Of a stretch of 5,791 nt of DNA, positions 1 to 5,791 are shown piece by piece. Made by a program: the position numbers and the translations under genes. Each line of letters starts with the position of its first letter. The stretch's first letter is position 1. The stretch is taken from assembly GCA_002367635.1 (NCBI GenBank), contig DFDI01000089.1:1-5791 (forward strand), read 5' to 3'. The DNA comes from Betaproteobacteria bacterium UBA3031. GTDB taxonomy: Bacteria > Pseudomonadota > Gammaproteobacteria > Burkholderiales > Eutrophovitaceae. The notes under the pieces are model-generated. The model was not told the DNA's origin, did no database searches, and worked only from the letters and a program-made list of their open reading frames with translations.

Positions 1-884
1 ACGCTGCCCTTTTGGCTGACGCAGGTCATGACGTATGGGCAGTTGATGCGTGGAAAGATCACATCGCGGCGATCAAGAAAAATGGCTTACGTTTAGAGGG
101 CGCATCTGGATCCAGAATCGTCAAACTAAATGCCACAACAGATACAACTGACGTTGGAGTGTGTGACCTAGTCATCATCGCGACCAAAACAATGCATGTA
201 GGGGCTGCCGCACAGTCAGCCGTATCGTTGATGGGTGCCGACACAGCGGTACTCTCGATTCAAAATGGCTTGGGAGGTCCTGAAACCGCAGCAAAAATAC
301 TCGGGTTTGAAAAAGTAGCAGTTGGTGTCGTTGGCGGCTTCGGTGCGTCCATTAAAGAACCAGGTCACGCCCACCACAATGGCTGGGAACTCGTTCGGTT
401 GGGTGAGTTTTCAGGGCCAGTGACCGATAGACTACGAACGATTGCCGCAACGTGGGAGTCCGGCGGATTCCGCGTAGAGTGCTTTGATGATATTGATCAA
501 CTGGTCTGGGAAAAACTAATCTGCAACGTGTGCTTCTCGGGGACTTGTACCATAACGGGTCTCACTGTCGGAGAAGTGATGGAAGATTCAGACGCATGGA
601 TTTGCGCATCGAATTGTGCGCGGGAAGCTTATAACGTTGCCATGGCTAAAAACATTAATGTTCGAATCGATGACCCTATCGATTACGTTAAAAATTTCGG
701 CTCAAAAATACCAAACGCCAAACCTTCGATGCTGCTCGATCACTTAGCTGGTCGGATGTCTGAAATTGATGCCATTAACGGTGCAATACCGAATGTCGGA
801 CTAGAAGTAAGCGTCGAGACTCCATTTAATACAGCCATCAGCGCTTTAGTAAGAAACAAAGAAAAACAAATGGGTGTCCGTTAA
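1..884 (+). CDS. Ketopantoate reductase (PanE/ApbA) family oxidoreductase, 5' partial
   Basis: A cytosolic NAD(P)-dependent oxidoreductase of the 2-dehydropantoate 2-reductase family. The frame is open to the left edge (first full codon at base 3), and the first residues read AALLADAGHDVWAVD. This is the end of the Rossmann helix and beta-2, so the GxGxxG loop and true start lie outside the window; TTG at 12 is not a credible start. Counting the Ala at base 3 as residue 1, family residues are all visible: Lys62 (ATKT), Asn88 (QNGLG), Lys171 and Asn175 (WEKLICN), and Ser242 and Glu254 (SMLLD...SEIDAING) in the helical C-terminal domain. These match the catalytic Lys/Glu and substrate-binding Asn/Ser of E. 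coli PanE. Beta-2 ends in Asp where PanE has an NADPH-binding Arg, which may mean a different cofactor preference. Its place ahead of ALDH and ADH genes suggests a catabolic keto- or hydroxy-acid role rather than pantothenate synthesis (inference). The family call is firm; the substrate is unknown. Confidence 0.88.
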   Translation, partial: AALLADAGHDVWAVDAWKDHIAAIKKNGLRLEGASGSRIVKLNATTDTTDVGVCDLVIIATKTMHVGAAAQSAVSLMGADTAVLSIQNGLGGPETAAKILGFEKVAVGVVGGFGASIKEPGHAHHNGWELVRLGEFSGPVTDRLRTIAATWESGGFRVECFDDIDQLVWEKLICNVCFSGTCTITGLTVGEVMEDSDAWICASNCAREAYNVAMAKNINVRIDDPIDYVKNFGSKIPNAKPSMLLDHLAGRMSEIDAINGAIPNVGLEVSVETPFNTAISALVRNKEKQMGVR

Positions 885-907
885 AAGTCATTCAAGATAA
901 TTAAAAC

Positions 908-912
908 AGGAG
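908..912 (+). promoter_or_regulatory. Ribosome binding site that decides the ALDH start
   Basis: AGGAG lies six bases before the ATG at 919 but directly abuts the in-frame ATG at 913. Normal Shine-Dalgarno spacing therefore favours 919, which removes two residues (Met-Arg) from the longest reading frame. Confidence 0.7.
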
Positions 913-918
913 ATGAGG

Positions 919-2397
919 ATGGAACAATTCAAGATGTACATTGATGGTGATTTTGTCGAAGCGGCTTCAGGCGAATGGTTTGATAGCTTTGATCCTTTCA
1001 CTGGAAAAGTTTGGTCGCAAGTGGCCGCAGGTGGCCCAGCAGATGTGGATCGAGCTGTACAGGCAGCACATAAAGCATTTACCAGCGGGCTCTGGTCAGA
1101 GTTGACCGCGAGTCAGCGTGGCATGCTGGTTCATAGGCTCGGTGATCTAATCGCTAGAGACGCCCAAAAACTCGCGGAAATAGAAGTGCAAGACAACGGG
1201 AAATTACTCGCAGAAATGCAAGGTCAAGTTAATTACGTCCCTCAGTGGTTTTACTACTTTGGCGGTCTAGCCGATAAAATTGAAGGCTCAGTGATTCCTC
1301 TCGATAAAAAAGGTTACTTCAACTTCACACGCCATGAACCTCTTGGCGTTGTAGCGGCAATCACCGCCTGGAATTCACCGCTTTTGTTACTGGCATGGAA
1401 GCTGGCGCCAGCGCTAGCGGCAGGATGCACGGTCGTAATCAAGCCCTCAGAGTTTACTTCGGCATCTACCTTAGAGTTTATCAAACTCATTAAAGAGGCA
1501 GGCTTTCCCGACGGCGTTGTTAACGTGGTTACAGGGTATGGTAAAGATGTTGGTGAACCACTCACCTCACATCCACTCGTTCGAAAAATCGCGTTCACTG
1601 GCTCTGACGCCACTGGAAGAGCCATCAATCAAATAGCTGCGAAATCATTTAAACGCGTCACACTCGAGCTTGGCGGAAAATCTCCTAATATCGTTTTTGA
1701 TGACGCCAACTTAGAAGATGCCGTTAACGGAGCAGTATCAGGCATATTTGCGGCAACCGGGCAAACCTGTATTGCTGGATCGCGTTTACTTTTACAAGAA
1801 AGCATTCACGACGAATTCGTAGAAAAACTCGTTTCGCTTGCAAAAACTGCTCGCATGGGGAATCCGATGAGCAGCGAGACTCAGGTAGGACCAATCACCA
1901 CAAAACCACAGTACGATAAAGTTCTTAGCTATATTGATGTGGCTAAAAATGAAGGCGCTAATCTAGCCCTCGGTGGCACACCGGCCAACCGACCAGAATG
2001 TGGTGATGGATGGTTCATCGAGCCGACTGTGTTCACAGGCGTCACAAATGACATGAGAATCGCACAGGAAGAAGTATTCGGACCTGTACTCTCTGTGATT
2101 AAATTCAAAGACGAAGAGGAAGCGGTAAAAATAGCAAACGATATTCGATTCGGTTTGGGCTCTGGTGTTTGGACCAGCGACATTGGTCGAGCCATCAGGA
2201 TGTCAGAAAAAATTCAAGCAGGAACAGTTTGGGTGAATACATATCGCGCAGTAAGCTACATGTCTCCATTCGGAGGTTACAAAGATTCCGGTGTGGGTCG
2301 AGAAAGTGGTATCGAAGCGATTTATCAGTACCTACAAACAAAGAGCGTTTGGATCAACACAGGCGCTAAAACTGGCAATCCATTCGTCCTCAAATAA
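919..2397 (+). CDS. NAD-type aldehyde dehydrogenase, ALDH superfamily
   Basis: Oxidises an aldehyde to the carboxylic acid in the cytosol. It is full length for the family (492 residues from ATG 919; a Met two codons upstream sits too close to the ribosome site). Catalytic residues are intact: Asn152 (TAWNSP), Glu250 (LELGGKSPN), the nucleophile Cys284 (GQTCIAGS) and Glu385 in EEVFGP. Lys175 and Glu178 in the KPSE motif correspond to the cofactor-ribose Lys/Glu pair of ALDH2-like enzymes, favouring NAD+ over NADP+ (inference from family). The C-terminal SPFGGYKDSGVGRESG signature is present. The gene starts 34 bases after the reductase and ends 28 bases before a Zn-ADH, so it probably takes the aldehyde that the ADH makes. 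The overall pattern is that of broad hydrolytic aldehyde dehydrogenases. It is not a CoA-acylating type, since the general-base Glu is retained. The specific substrate cannot be assigned. Confidence 0.95.
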   Translation: MEQFKMYIDGDFVEAASGEWFDSFDPFTGKVWSQVAAGGPADVDRAVQAAHKAFTSGLWSELTASQRGMLVHRLGDLIARDAQKLAEIEVQDNGKLLAEMQGQVNYVPQWFYYFGGLADKIEGSVIPLDKKGYFNFTRHEPLGVVAAITAWNSPLLLLAWKLAPALAAGCTVVIKPSEFTSASTLEFIKLIKEAGFPDGVVNVVTGYGKDVGEPLTSHPLVRKIAFTGSDATGRAINQIAAKSFKRVTLELGGKSPNIVFDDANLEDAVNGAVSGIFAATGQTCIAGSRLLLQESIHDEFVEKLVSLAKTARMGNPMSSETQVGPITTKPQYDKVLSYIDVAKNEGANLALGGTPANRPECGDGWFIEPTVFTGVTNDMRIAQEEVFGPVLSVIKFKDEEEAVKIANDIRFGLGSGVWTSDIGRAIRMSEKIQAGTVWVNTYRAVSYMSPFGGYKDSGVGRESGIEAIYQYLQTKSVWINTGAKTGNPFVLK

Positions 2398-2412
2398 CAA
2401 CACATATTCTTT

Positions 2413-2418
2413 AGGGAG
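2413..2418 (+). promoter_or_regulatory. Ribosome binding site of the Zn-ADH
   Basis: AGGGAG ends seven bases before ATG 2426. It fixes the start there, although the same frame stays open upstream to 2291 inside the ALDH gene. The protein also begins at 2426 with the standard MDR N-terminus (MKGIVFPG), so the upstream extension is chance. Confidence 0.75.
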
Positions 2419-2425
2419 ATTCATT

Positions 2426-3478
2426 ATGAAAGGCATCGTTTTCCCCGGCAGCAAAAAATTAGAAATCTTAAATTTTCCGGACCCAACTCCAGGACCTGGT
2501 GAGGTTGTTTTAGAGATTAAAGCCTCTGGCATGTGTGGCAGTGATCTAAAGTTCTATAGAGCAGAGGGAGGAGCCTCGTCCCTTGGTCTGGGCGATATTG
2601 ATGGGCCCATCATTGCGGGTCACGAACCATGTGGAATAGTTGTGGCCGTTGGTGAAGGGGTGCCAGAAAATGTTGCCAAGGAAGGTATGCGCGTTATGCA
2701 GCACCACTACCGAGGTTGTGGTTCATGTGATCATTGCTCAACAGGATGGGAACAACTGTGCGTTGATGGGGTCAAGGAAGTATTCGGGGCAACCGGGCAT
2801 GGGGCGCACGCTAAATATATGAAATGTCCCGCCAGGACGCTGGTAGCACTGCCTGACGAACTTTCATTTAAATCAGGAGCTGCAATCTCCTGCGGAACAG
2901 GTACAGCCTGGGGTGCATTACACAGACTGGAACTGATGGGCGATCAGACAATCGCGGTTTTTGGCCAAGGTCCCGTGGGGTTGTCTGCCACCCTTCTTGC
3001 CTCACAAATGGGCTCCCGAGTAATCGCCCTTGATACGAGTGAAGAACGACTTCAACGAGCAAAGGAATTTGGAGCTGACGTATTGATTAACCCTGCCAAA
3101 ACAGAAAATGTAGTTCAGGCGATCCGCGACGCAACACACGGTCGTGGTGCACATGCCTCACTTGACTGTTCATCCGCTCCTGCCGCACGCGCTCAAGCGG
3201 TGCAGTGCGTGCGCACTTGGGGTAAAGCTTGCTTTGTGGGTGAAGGGGATATCGTGACGCTGAATGTCAGTAACGATATGTTAAGGCGTCAGGTCACAAT
3301 CATTGGCTCCTGGACATTCTCAAAAGTTGGGCAAGCCAAATGTGCTGAGTATGTAGCTGATAAAGAAATTTCGTTAGATGCCCTCTTCACGCATGAGTGG
3401 AAGTTAGATCAAGCGAAAGAGGCCTACGAGCTATTTGATCTGCAAAACACTGGGAAAGGCGTCATCGATCCTTCTTAG
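2426..3478 (+). CDS. Zinc-dependent alcohol dehydrogenase, medium-chain family
   Basis: NAD-dependent oxidation of a primary or secondary alcohol (or the reverse) in the cytosol. The 350 residues match the usual length of the sorbitol/threonine-dehydrogenase-like branch. The GroES-like N-terminal domain has catalytic zinc ligands Cys37 (GMCGSD), His66-Glu67 (GHEPCG) and probably Cys156 (ISCGTGTAWG). The structural zinc lobe has four cysteines at 98, 101, 104 and 112 (C-x2-C-x2-C-x7-C). The Rossmann domain has GQGPVG at 180-185 and Asp203 at the end of beta-2 (VIALD), which favours NAD+ over NADP+. The start is set by a clear ribosome site. The gene sits 28 bases after ALDH and 20 before a dehalogenase-like hydrolase, so it most likely feeds the ALDH. 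All key residues are present and nothing looks truncated. The substrate could be an alcohol, a diol or a polyol; sequence alone does not choose. Confidence 0.93.
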   Translation: MKGIVFPGSKKLEILNFPDPTPGPGEVVLEIKASGMCGSDLKFYRAEGGASSLGLGDIDGPIIAGHEPCGIVVAVGEGVPENVAKEGMRVMQHHYRGCGSCDHCSTGWEQLCVDGVKEVFGATGHGAHAKYMKCPARTLVALPDELSFKSGAAISCGTGTAWGALHRLELMGDQTIAVFGQGPVGLSATLLASQMGSRVIALDTSEERLQRAKEFGADVLINPAKTENVVQAIRDATHGRGAHASLDCSSAPAARAQAVQCVRTWGKACFVGEGDIVTLNVSNDMLRRQVTIIGSWTFSKVGQAKCAEYVADKEISLDALFTHEWKLDQAKEAYELFDLQNTGKGVIDPS

Positions 3479-3480
3479 AT

Positions 3481-3485
3481 GGGAG
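3481..3485 (+). promoter_or_regulatory. Distant ribosome binding site of the dehalogenase-like gene
   Basis: GGGAG lies 13 bases before ATG 3499, longer than the usual 5 to 9. The start is still preferred because the encoded MFEGF start is typical of haloacetate-dehalogenase-like proteins. Translation may be weak, or coupled to the ADH stop 20 bases upstream. Confidence 0.4.
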
Positions 3486-3498
3486 CATAAATCACACT

Positions 3499-4365
3499 AT
3501 GTTTGAAGGATTTCAATTAAAAACGATCGAAGTTAACGATGTTTCGATACGACTAAGAATAGGAGGGGGTGGCCCCCCCCTACTATTGTTGCATGGCAAT
3601 CCGCAAACACATGTTATGTGGCACTTAGTCGCTCCCGAACTCAGTAAACGTTTTACCGTTGTCGCCACTGATTTAACTGGATATGGCGAAAGTTCCAAAC
3701 CTCCCTCATCTAAAGACCATAGGGCGTACAGCAAAAGATCCATGGCTAGCGATCAGGTTGCGGTCATGCGAGCGCTTGGGTTTGAACAGTTCAGCGTTGC
3801 CGGGCATGACCGAGGCGGTCGAGTCGCCTACCGAATGGCTCTAGATCATCCAGCCACTATAAAAAAACTCGCCGTTCTTGACATCATTCCTACGCTGGAA
3901 TCGTTCCAACGCGCCAATTCAGAATTTAGCTTAGGGTACTACCACTGGTTTTTCCTGGCTCAACCCAGCCCATTACCTGAGACCCTAATAAACCAAACAC
4001 CTGAATGGTTCTGGCGTTGGCATACCAACCGGTCGTCAAGAGAATTCTTTGCGAAAACAGCTGTCGACGACTATCTCAAATGCTTTAAAAATCCTGAAAC
4101 TGTTCGCGCCATTTGTGAAGATTACCGCGCTGGCATATCCATTGATTGCGAACATGATTTGGCCGACCAGAAGGCTGGCCATAAAATTACTTGCCCCGTA
4201 TTAGCGCTGTGGGGGAAACAAGCGAAACTTGAACAATGGTACGACACGCTTAAAATTTGGCGGTCATGGGCTACTGAGGTTCAAGGATTCGGGATTGATT
4301 GCGGACACTACCTAGCCGAGGAGGAATCAGAACAAACCACTAAGGCGCTAAGTGATTTTTTTTAA
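3499..4365 (+). CDS. Fluoroacetate/haloacetate dehalogenase-like alpha/beta hydrolase
   Basis: Likely hydrolyses a 2-halo acid to the hydroxy acid plus halide through an aspartyl-ester intermediate, in the cytosol. The 288 residues cover the whole alpha/beta-hydrolase fold with its cap. Visible residues match the characterised Rhodopseudomonas fluoroacetate dehalogenase RPA1163 (recalled numbering): nucleophile Asp104 (Asp110) and Arg105/Arg108 (Arg111/Arg114, which hold the substrate carboxylate) in HDRGGR; Asp128 (Asp134); His149-Trp150 in YYHW (His155-Trp156); Tyr209 in EDYRAG (Tyr219); His270 in CGHY (His280). Spacing from the nucleophile agrees exactly up to Trp150, then is four residues shorter. 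Two differences stand out: the oxyanion-loop motif is HGNP with Asn34 rather than HGFP, and the cap near residues 167-180 is shortened and Trp-rich. The C-terminus ends in Phe-Phe, as conserved strand ends in the family do. The ribosome site is distant. Other hydrolase activities on a carboxylate substrate remain possible; the family call is strong. Confidence 0.85.
   Translation: MFEGFQLKTIEVNDVSIRLRIGGGGPPLLLLHGNPQTHVMWHLVAPELSKRFTVVATDLTGYGESSKPPSSKDHRAYSKRSMASDQVAVMRALGFEQFSVAGHDRGGRVAYRMALDHPATIKKLAVLDIIPTLESFQRANSEFSLGYYHWFFLAQPSPLPETLINQTPEWFWRWHTNRSSREFFAKTAVDDYLKCFKNPETVRAICEDYRAGISIDCEHDLADQKAGHKITCPVLALWGKQAKLEQWYDTLKIWRSWATEVQGFGIDCGHYLAEEESEQTTKALSDFF
3562..3580 (+). repeat. G-run/C-run tract inside the dehalogenase-like gene
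   Basis: A five-G run (3565-3569) is followed by TGG and an eight-C run (3573-3580). The runs encode Gly-Gly-Gly-Gly-Pro-Pro just before the LLLLHG strand. The G5 and part of the C8 can pair around a three-base loop. The tract is a candidate slippage site: gain or loss of one C would end the protein early. The Gly/Pro turn itself is usual for the family, so it may be only codon choice. Confidence 0.6.
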
Positions 4366-4391
4366 CAGAATAGCTTCTTTGGATTACAAAA

Positions 4392-5252
4392 ATGATTGAT
4401 GTGACGCATCACCACTTCGAGACCAGAGACGCTCGATTACACTATGTGACCGCAGGTTCAGGCTTTCCCTTGGTATTGCTGCATGGTTGGCCTCAAAGTT
4501 GGTATTCCTGGCACAAAATGATACCCATACTGTCACAAAAATATTCGATTATTGCGCCAGACCTTAGAGGTCTTGGTGATTCCTCCCGACCGTTAACGGG
4601 ATACGAGAAAGCCAATATCGCTGAAGACATTCGACGTTTAGTTCACGAACACCTCAACATCAACCAATACTTTTTGATGGCCCACGATTGGGGCGGACCG
4701 GTTGCATTTGTTCTTGCTTCAGAAAACCCAGAACACATTAAAAAATTAGTGATGTTAGATACCGCTGTACCAGGAGACGGCAGCGGGACTTTCTCCCAAA
4801 ATGGCAAACGCTGGCATCACGCCTTCCATCAAACAGCCGATCTGCCGGAATCGCTAGTAGCTGGCAGAGAAGAGATTTATTTTGGATGGTTCTATAACAA
4901 CTATGGGCACCAATCAAACGCAATTTCTCATGAAGATCAACTTGAATACTTAAGGACTTACAAACAGCCTGGCACACTTCGCTCTGGCTTTGCCTATTAC
5001 CGCGCACTTGATGAGGATGTGCGCTACAACGAAAAATTGATACAAAAAAATGGTCAACTCACGATGCCGGTTCTAGCATTAGGTGGGGGCAGCGCTTTTG
5101 GCCGCGGAATAGAAACCTACGAGTCGCTAAAGCGCGTGAGCAAACAGGTTAACGGTGGTGTAATTGATGACTGCGGTCACTGGATGCAAGAAGAAAAACC
5201 AGAAGAAATTCTAGGACACGTGTTGCCTTTTCTGGATGAAGAGTCTAACTAA
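4392..5252 (+). CDS. Epoxide-hydrolase-type alpha/beta hydrolase
   Basis: Probably opens an epoxide to a diol, or acts as a related aspartate-nucleophile hydrolase, in the cytosol. The 286 residues form a complete alpha/beta fold with cap. The oxyanion motif HGWP is at 32-35, nucleophile Asp99 lies in AHDWGG, an acidic residue (Asp123, MLDTAVPG) follows the next strand, and catalytic His263 lies in CGHW. Candidate lid tyrosines that would polarise an epoxide oxygen are Tyr163 (EEIYFGWFY) and Tyr203 (FAYYRAL). Asp followed by Trp also occurs in haloalkane dehalogenases, but the HGWP Trp in place of Asn and the Tyr pair favour epoxide hydrolase. It is a diverged paralogue of the preceding gene, sharing the HGxPQ loop and the DL.G.G.SS.P segment, but it lacks the carboxylate-binding arginines, so it should take a neutral substrate. 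The gap after the previous gene is 26 bases. Only a weak GGA (4381-4383) precedes the start, so translation may be modest or coupled. Confidence 0.85.
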   Translation: MIDVTHHHFETRDARLHYVTAGSGFPLVLLHGWPQSWYSWHKMIPILSQKYSIIAPDLRGLGDSSRPLTGYEKANIAEDIRRLVHEHLNINQYFLMAHDWGGPVAFVLASENPEHIKKLVMLDTAVPGDGSGTFSQNGKRWHHAFHQTADLPESLVAGREEIYFGWFYNNYGHQSNAISHEDQLEYLRTYKQPGTLRSGFAYYRALDEDVRYNEKLIQKNGQLTMPVLALGGGSAFGRGIETYESLKRVSKQVNGGVIDDCGHWMQEEKPEEILGHVLPFLDEESN

Positions 5253-5264
5253 GCTTAGATCTTC
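5238..5264. terminator. Possible bidirectional terminator between convergent genes
   Basis: An inverted repeat pairs GAAGA (5238-5242) plus TCTAA (5244-5248) with TTAGATCTTC (5255-5264). This gives ten base pairs with one bulged G (5243) and a six-base loop. The plus-strand TAA (5250-5252) lies in the loop, and the last paired base is the final base of the minus-strand stop. There is no U-run on either side and the stem is AT-rich, so intrinsic termination would be weak. A perfect ten-base palindrome, CTAAGCTTAG (5249-5258), overlaps it and offers an alternative fold. Confidence 0.4.
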
Positions 5265-5791
5265 TACTGAGCGGTCCAACCTCCATCAACAAGTAAGTGA
5301 GTACCCGTAACCATGGACGCTGCCGGTGACGCGAGATAAACAGCCGCTGCTGCCACATCCTCCAGTTTGGCCAAACGACCCATGGGGATTCTAGAAGTGA
5401 CGAACTCTTTCTTCTCCGGTGTGTCGACGATACGCTTGACCATAGGCGTTTCTGAAAATGTTGGGCCAATACTATTCACACGGATATTTTTATCAGCCAA
5501 CTCGACCGCCATCGCTTTAGTAAGCCCCTCAATCGCATGCTTGGTCATGCAATAAACAGTTCTATTGGGGGAGCCTACATGCCCCATCTGAGAGGACATA
5601 TTAACGACACACGCACCTTTTTCATCTAAATCTGCAGACCTCAACATCACCTGGACTGCTGACTGCGCAGCCACAAAACAAGCCCGTACATTTAAATCAA
5701 GCATGGTATCTAAATGATCATCGCTGACGTCAAGAAAAGGTTCTGGGAAATTTGTACCCGCGTTATTAACCAGAATATCTAAACGCGATAA
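5264..5791 (-). CDS. Short-chain dehydrogenase/reductase (classical SDR), 5' partial
   Basis: An NAD(P)-dependent oxidoreductase for an alcohol/ketone pair. The frame stays open to the right edge: the first visible residues read LSRLDILVNNAG, so the start and the TGxxxGxG cofactor loop (roughly 80 residues) lie beyond the window. ATG at 5704 is internal. Counting the residue coded at 5791 as 1, the classical features are NNAG (9-12), Asn34 (LDLNVR), Ser67 (NMSSQMG), Tyr80 and Lys84 (YCMTK), so the Asn-Ser-Tyr-Lys tetrad is complete with the normal 13-residue Ser-Tyr spacing. The common PG after the NS strand is replaced by GPTFSETPM. The C-terminus GRLAKLEDVAAAAVYLASPAASMVTGTHLLVDGG is typical of FabG/gluconate-5-dehydrogenase-like members. 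It is transcribed toward the operon with 11 bases between the two stops, so it is a separate transcript, possibly of the same pathway. The substrate cannot be assigned. Confidence 0.92.
   Translation of the reverse strand, partial: LSRLDILVNNAGTNFPEPFLDVSDDHLDTMLDLNVRACFVAAQSAVQVMLRSADLDEKGACVVNMSSQMGHVGSPNRTVYCMTKHAIEGLTKAMAVELADKNIRVNSIGPTFSETPMVKRIVDTPEKKEFVTSRIPMGRLAKLEDVAAAAVYLASPAASMVTGTHLLVDGGWTAQ

Noticed and set aside
12..14. TTG as start of the first gene
   Set aside because: The frame stays open to the left edge and encodes Rossmann-helix residues before this codon, so the gene begins outside the window.
913..918. ATG at 913 as the ALDH start
   Set aside because: The AGGAG directly abuts this codon, leaving no spacer; ATG 919 has normal spacing.
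1314..1628. Opposite-strand reading frame within the ALDH gene
   Set aside because: A shadow of the conserved ALDH coding frame with no recognisable domain or start signal; the same holds for the other antisense frames inside the operon genes.
2291..2425. In-frame extension of the Zn-ADH back into the ALDH gene
   Set aside because: It overlaps well-conserved ALDH C-terminal sequence in another frame, has no family similarity, and a strong ribosome site precedes ATG 2426.
3479..3490. Three-codon minimal reading frame (ATG GGA GCA TAA) after the ADH stop
   Set aside because: Too short to support as a gene or leader peptide; it coincides with the ribosome site of the next gene and is likely chance.
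4356..4363. Run of eight T at the end of the dehalogenase-like gene as a terminator
   Set aside because: No convincing GC-rich stem precedes it, it encodes the family-typical Phe-Phe end, and the next gene follows within 26 bases in the same direction.
5702..5704. ATG at 5704 (minus strand) as the SDR start
   Set aside because: Upstream codons in the same frame encode the NNAG motif and continue to the window edge, so this Met is internal.

Overview
The window is a compact bacterial catabolic-type locus at roughly mid GC. Short intergenic gaps, AGGAG-type ribosome binding sites and the protein families present suggest a Gram-negative proteobacterium, possibly marine or environmental. That placement is inference; no RNA gene or phylogenetic marker is present to fix the taxon.

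Five genes read left to right with gaps of only about 20 to 35 bases, so they very likely form one operon whose promoter lies left of the window. In order: a ketopantoate-reductase-family oxidoreductase cut off at the left edge (1-884); an NAD-type aldehyde dehydrogenase (919-2397); a zinc-dependent medium-chain alcohol dehydrogenase (2426-3478); an alpha/beta hydrolase closely resembling fluoroacetate/haloacetate dehalogenases (3499-4365); and a second alpha/beta hydrolase of the epoxide-hydrolase type (4392-5252). A short-chain dehydrogenase (5264-5791, minus strand) converges on the operon and is cut off at the right edge. The two transcription units meet in an 11-base gap, covered by an imperfect inverted repeat that could act as a bidirectional terminator.

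Taken together the set looks like a small-molecule degradation pathway. An epoxide hydrolase or hydrolytic dehalogenase yields an alcohol or diol, the Zn-ADH oxidises it to an aldehyde or ketone, the ALDH makes the acid, and a haloacetate-dehalogenase-like enzyme could remove halide from a 2-halo acid. This parallels the classic 1,2-dichloroethane route (haloalkane dehalogenase, ADH, ALDH, haloacid dehalogenase), but the true substrate cannot be read from sequence. The most notable protein is the dehalogenase-like hydrolase: it keeps the Asp-His-Asp triad, the two substrate-carboxylate arginines and the His/Trp/Tyr halide pocket of characterised fluoroacetate dehalogenases, yet has Asn in place of the HGFP phenylalanine and a shortened cap segment.

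No tRNA, rRNA, CRISPR array, insertion sequence or attachment site was seen, and no gene-free stretch exceeds about 35 bases.
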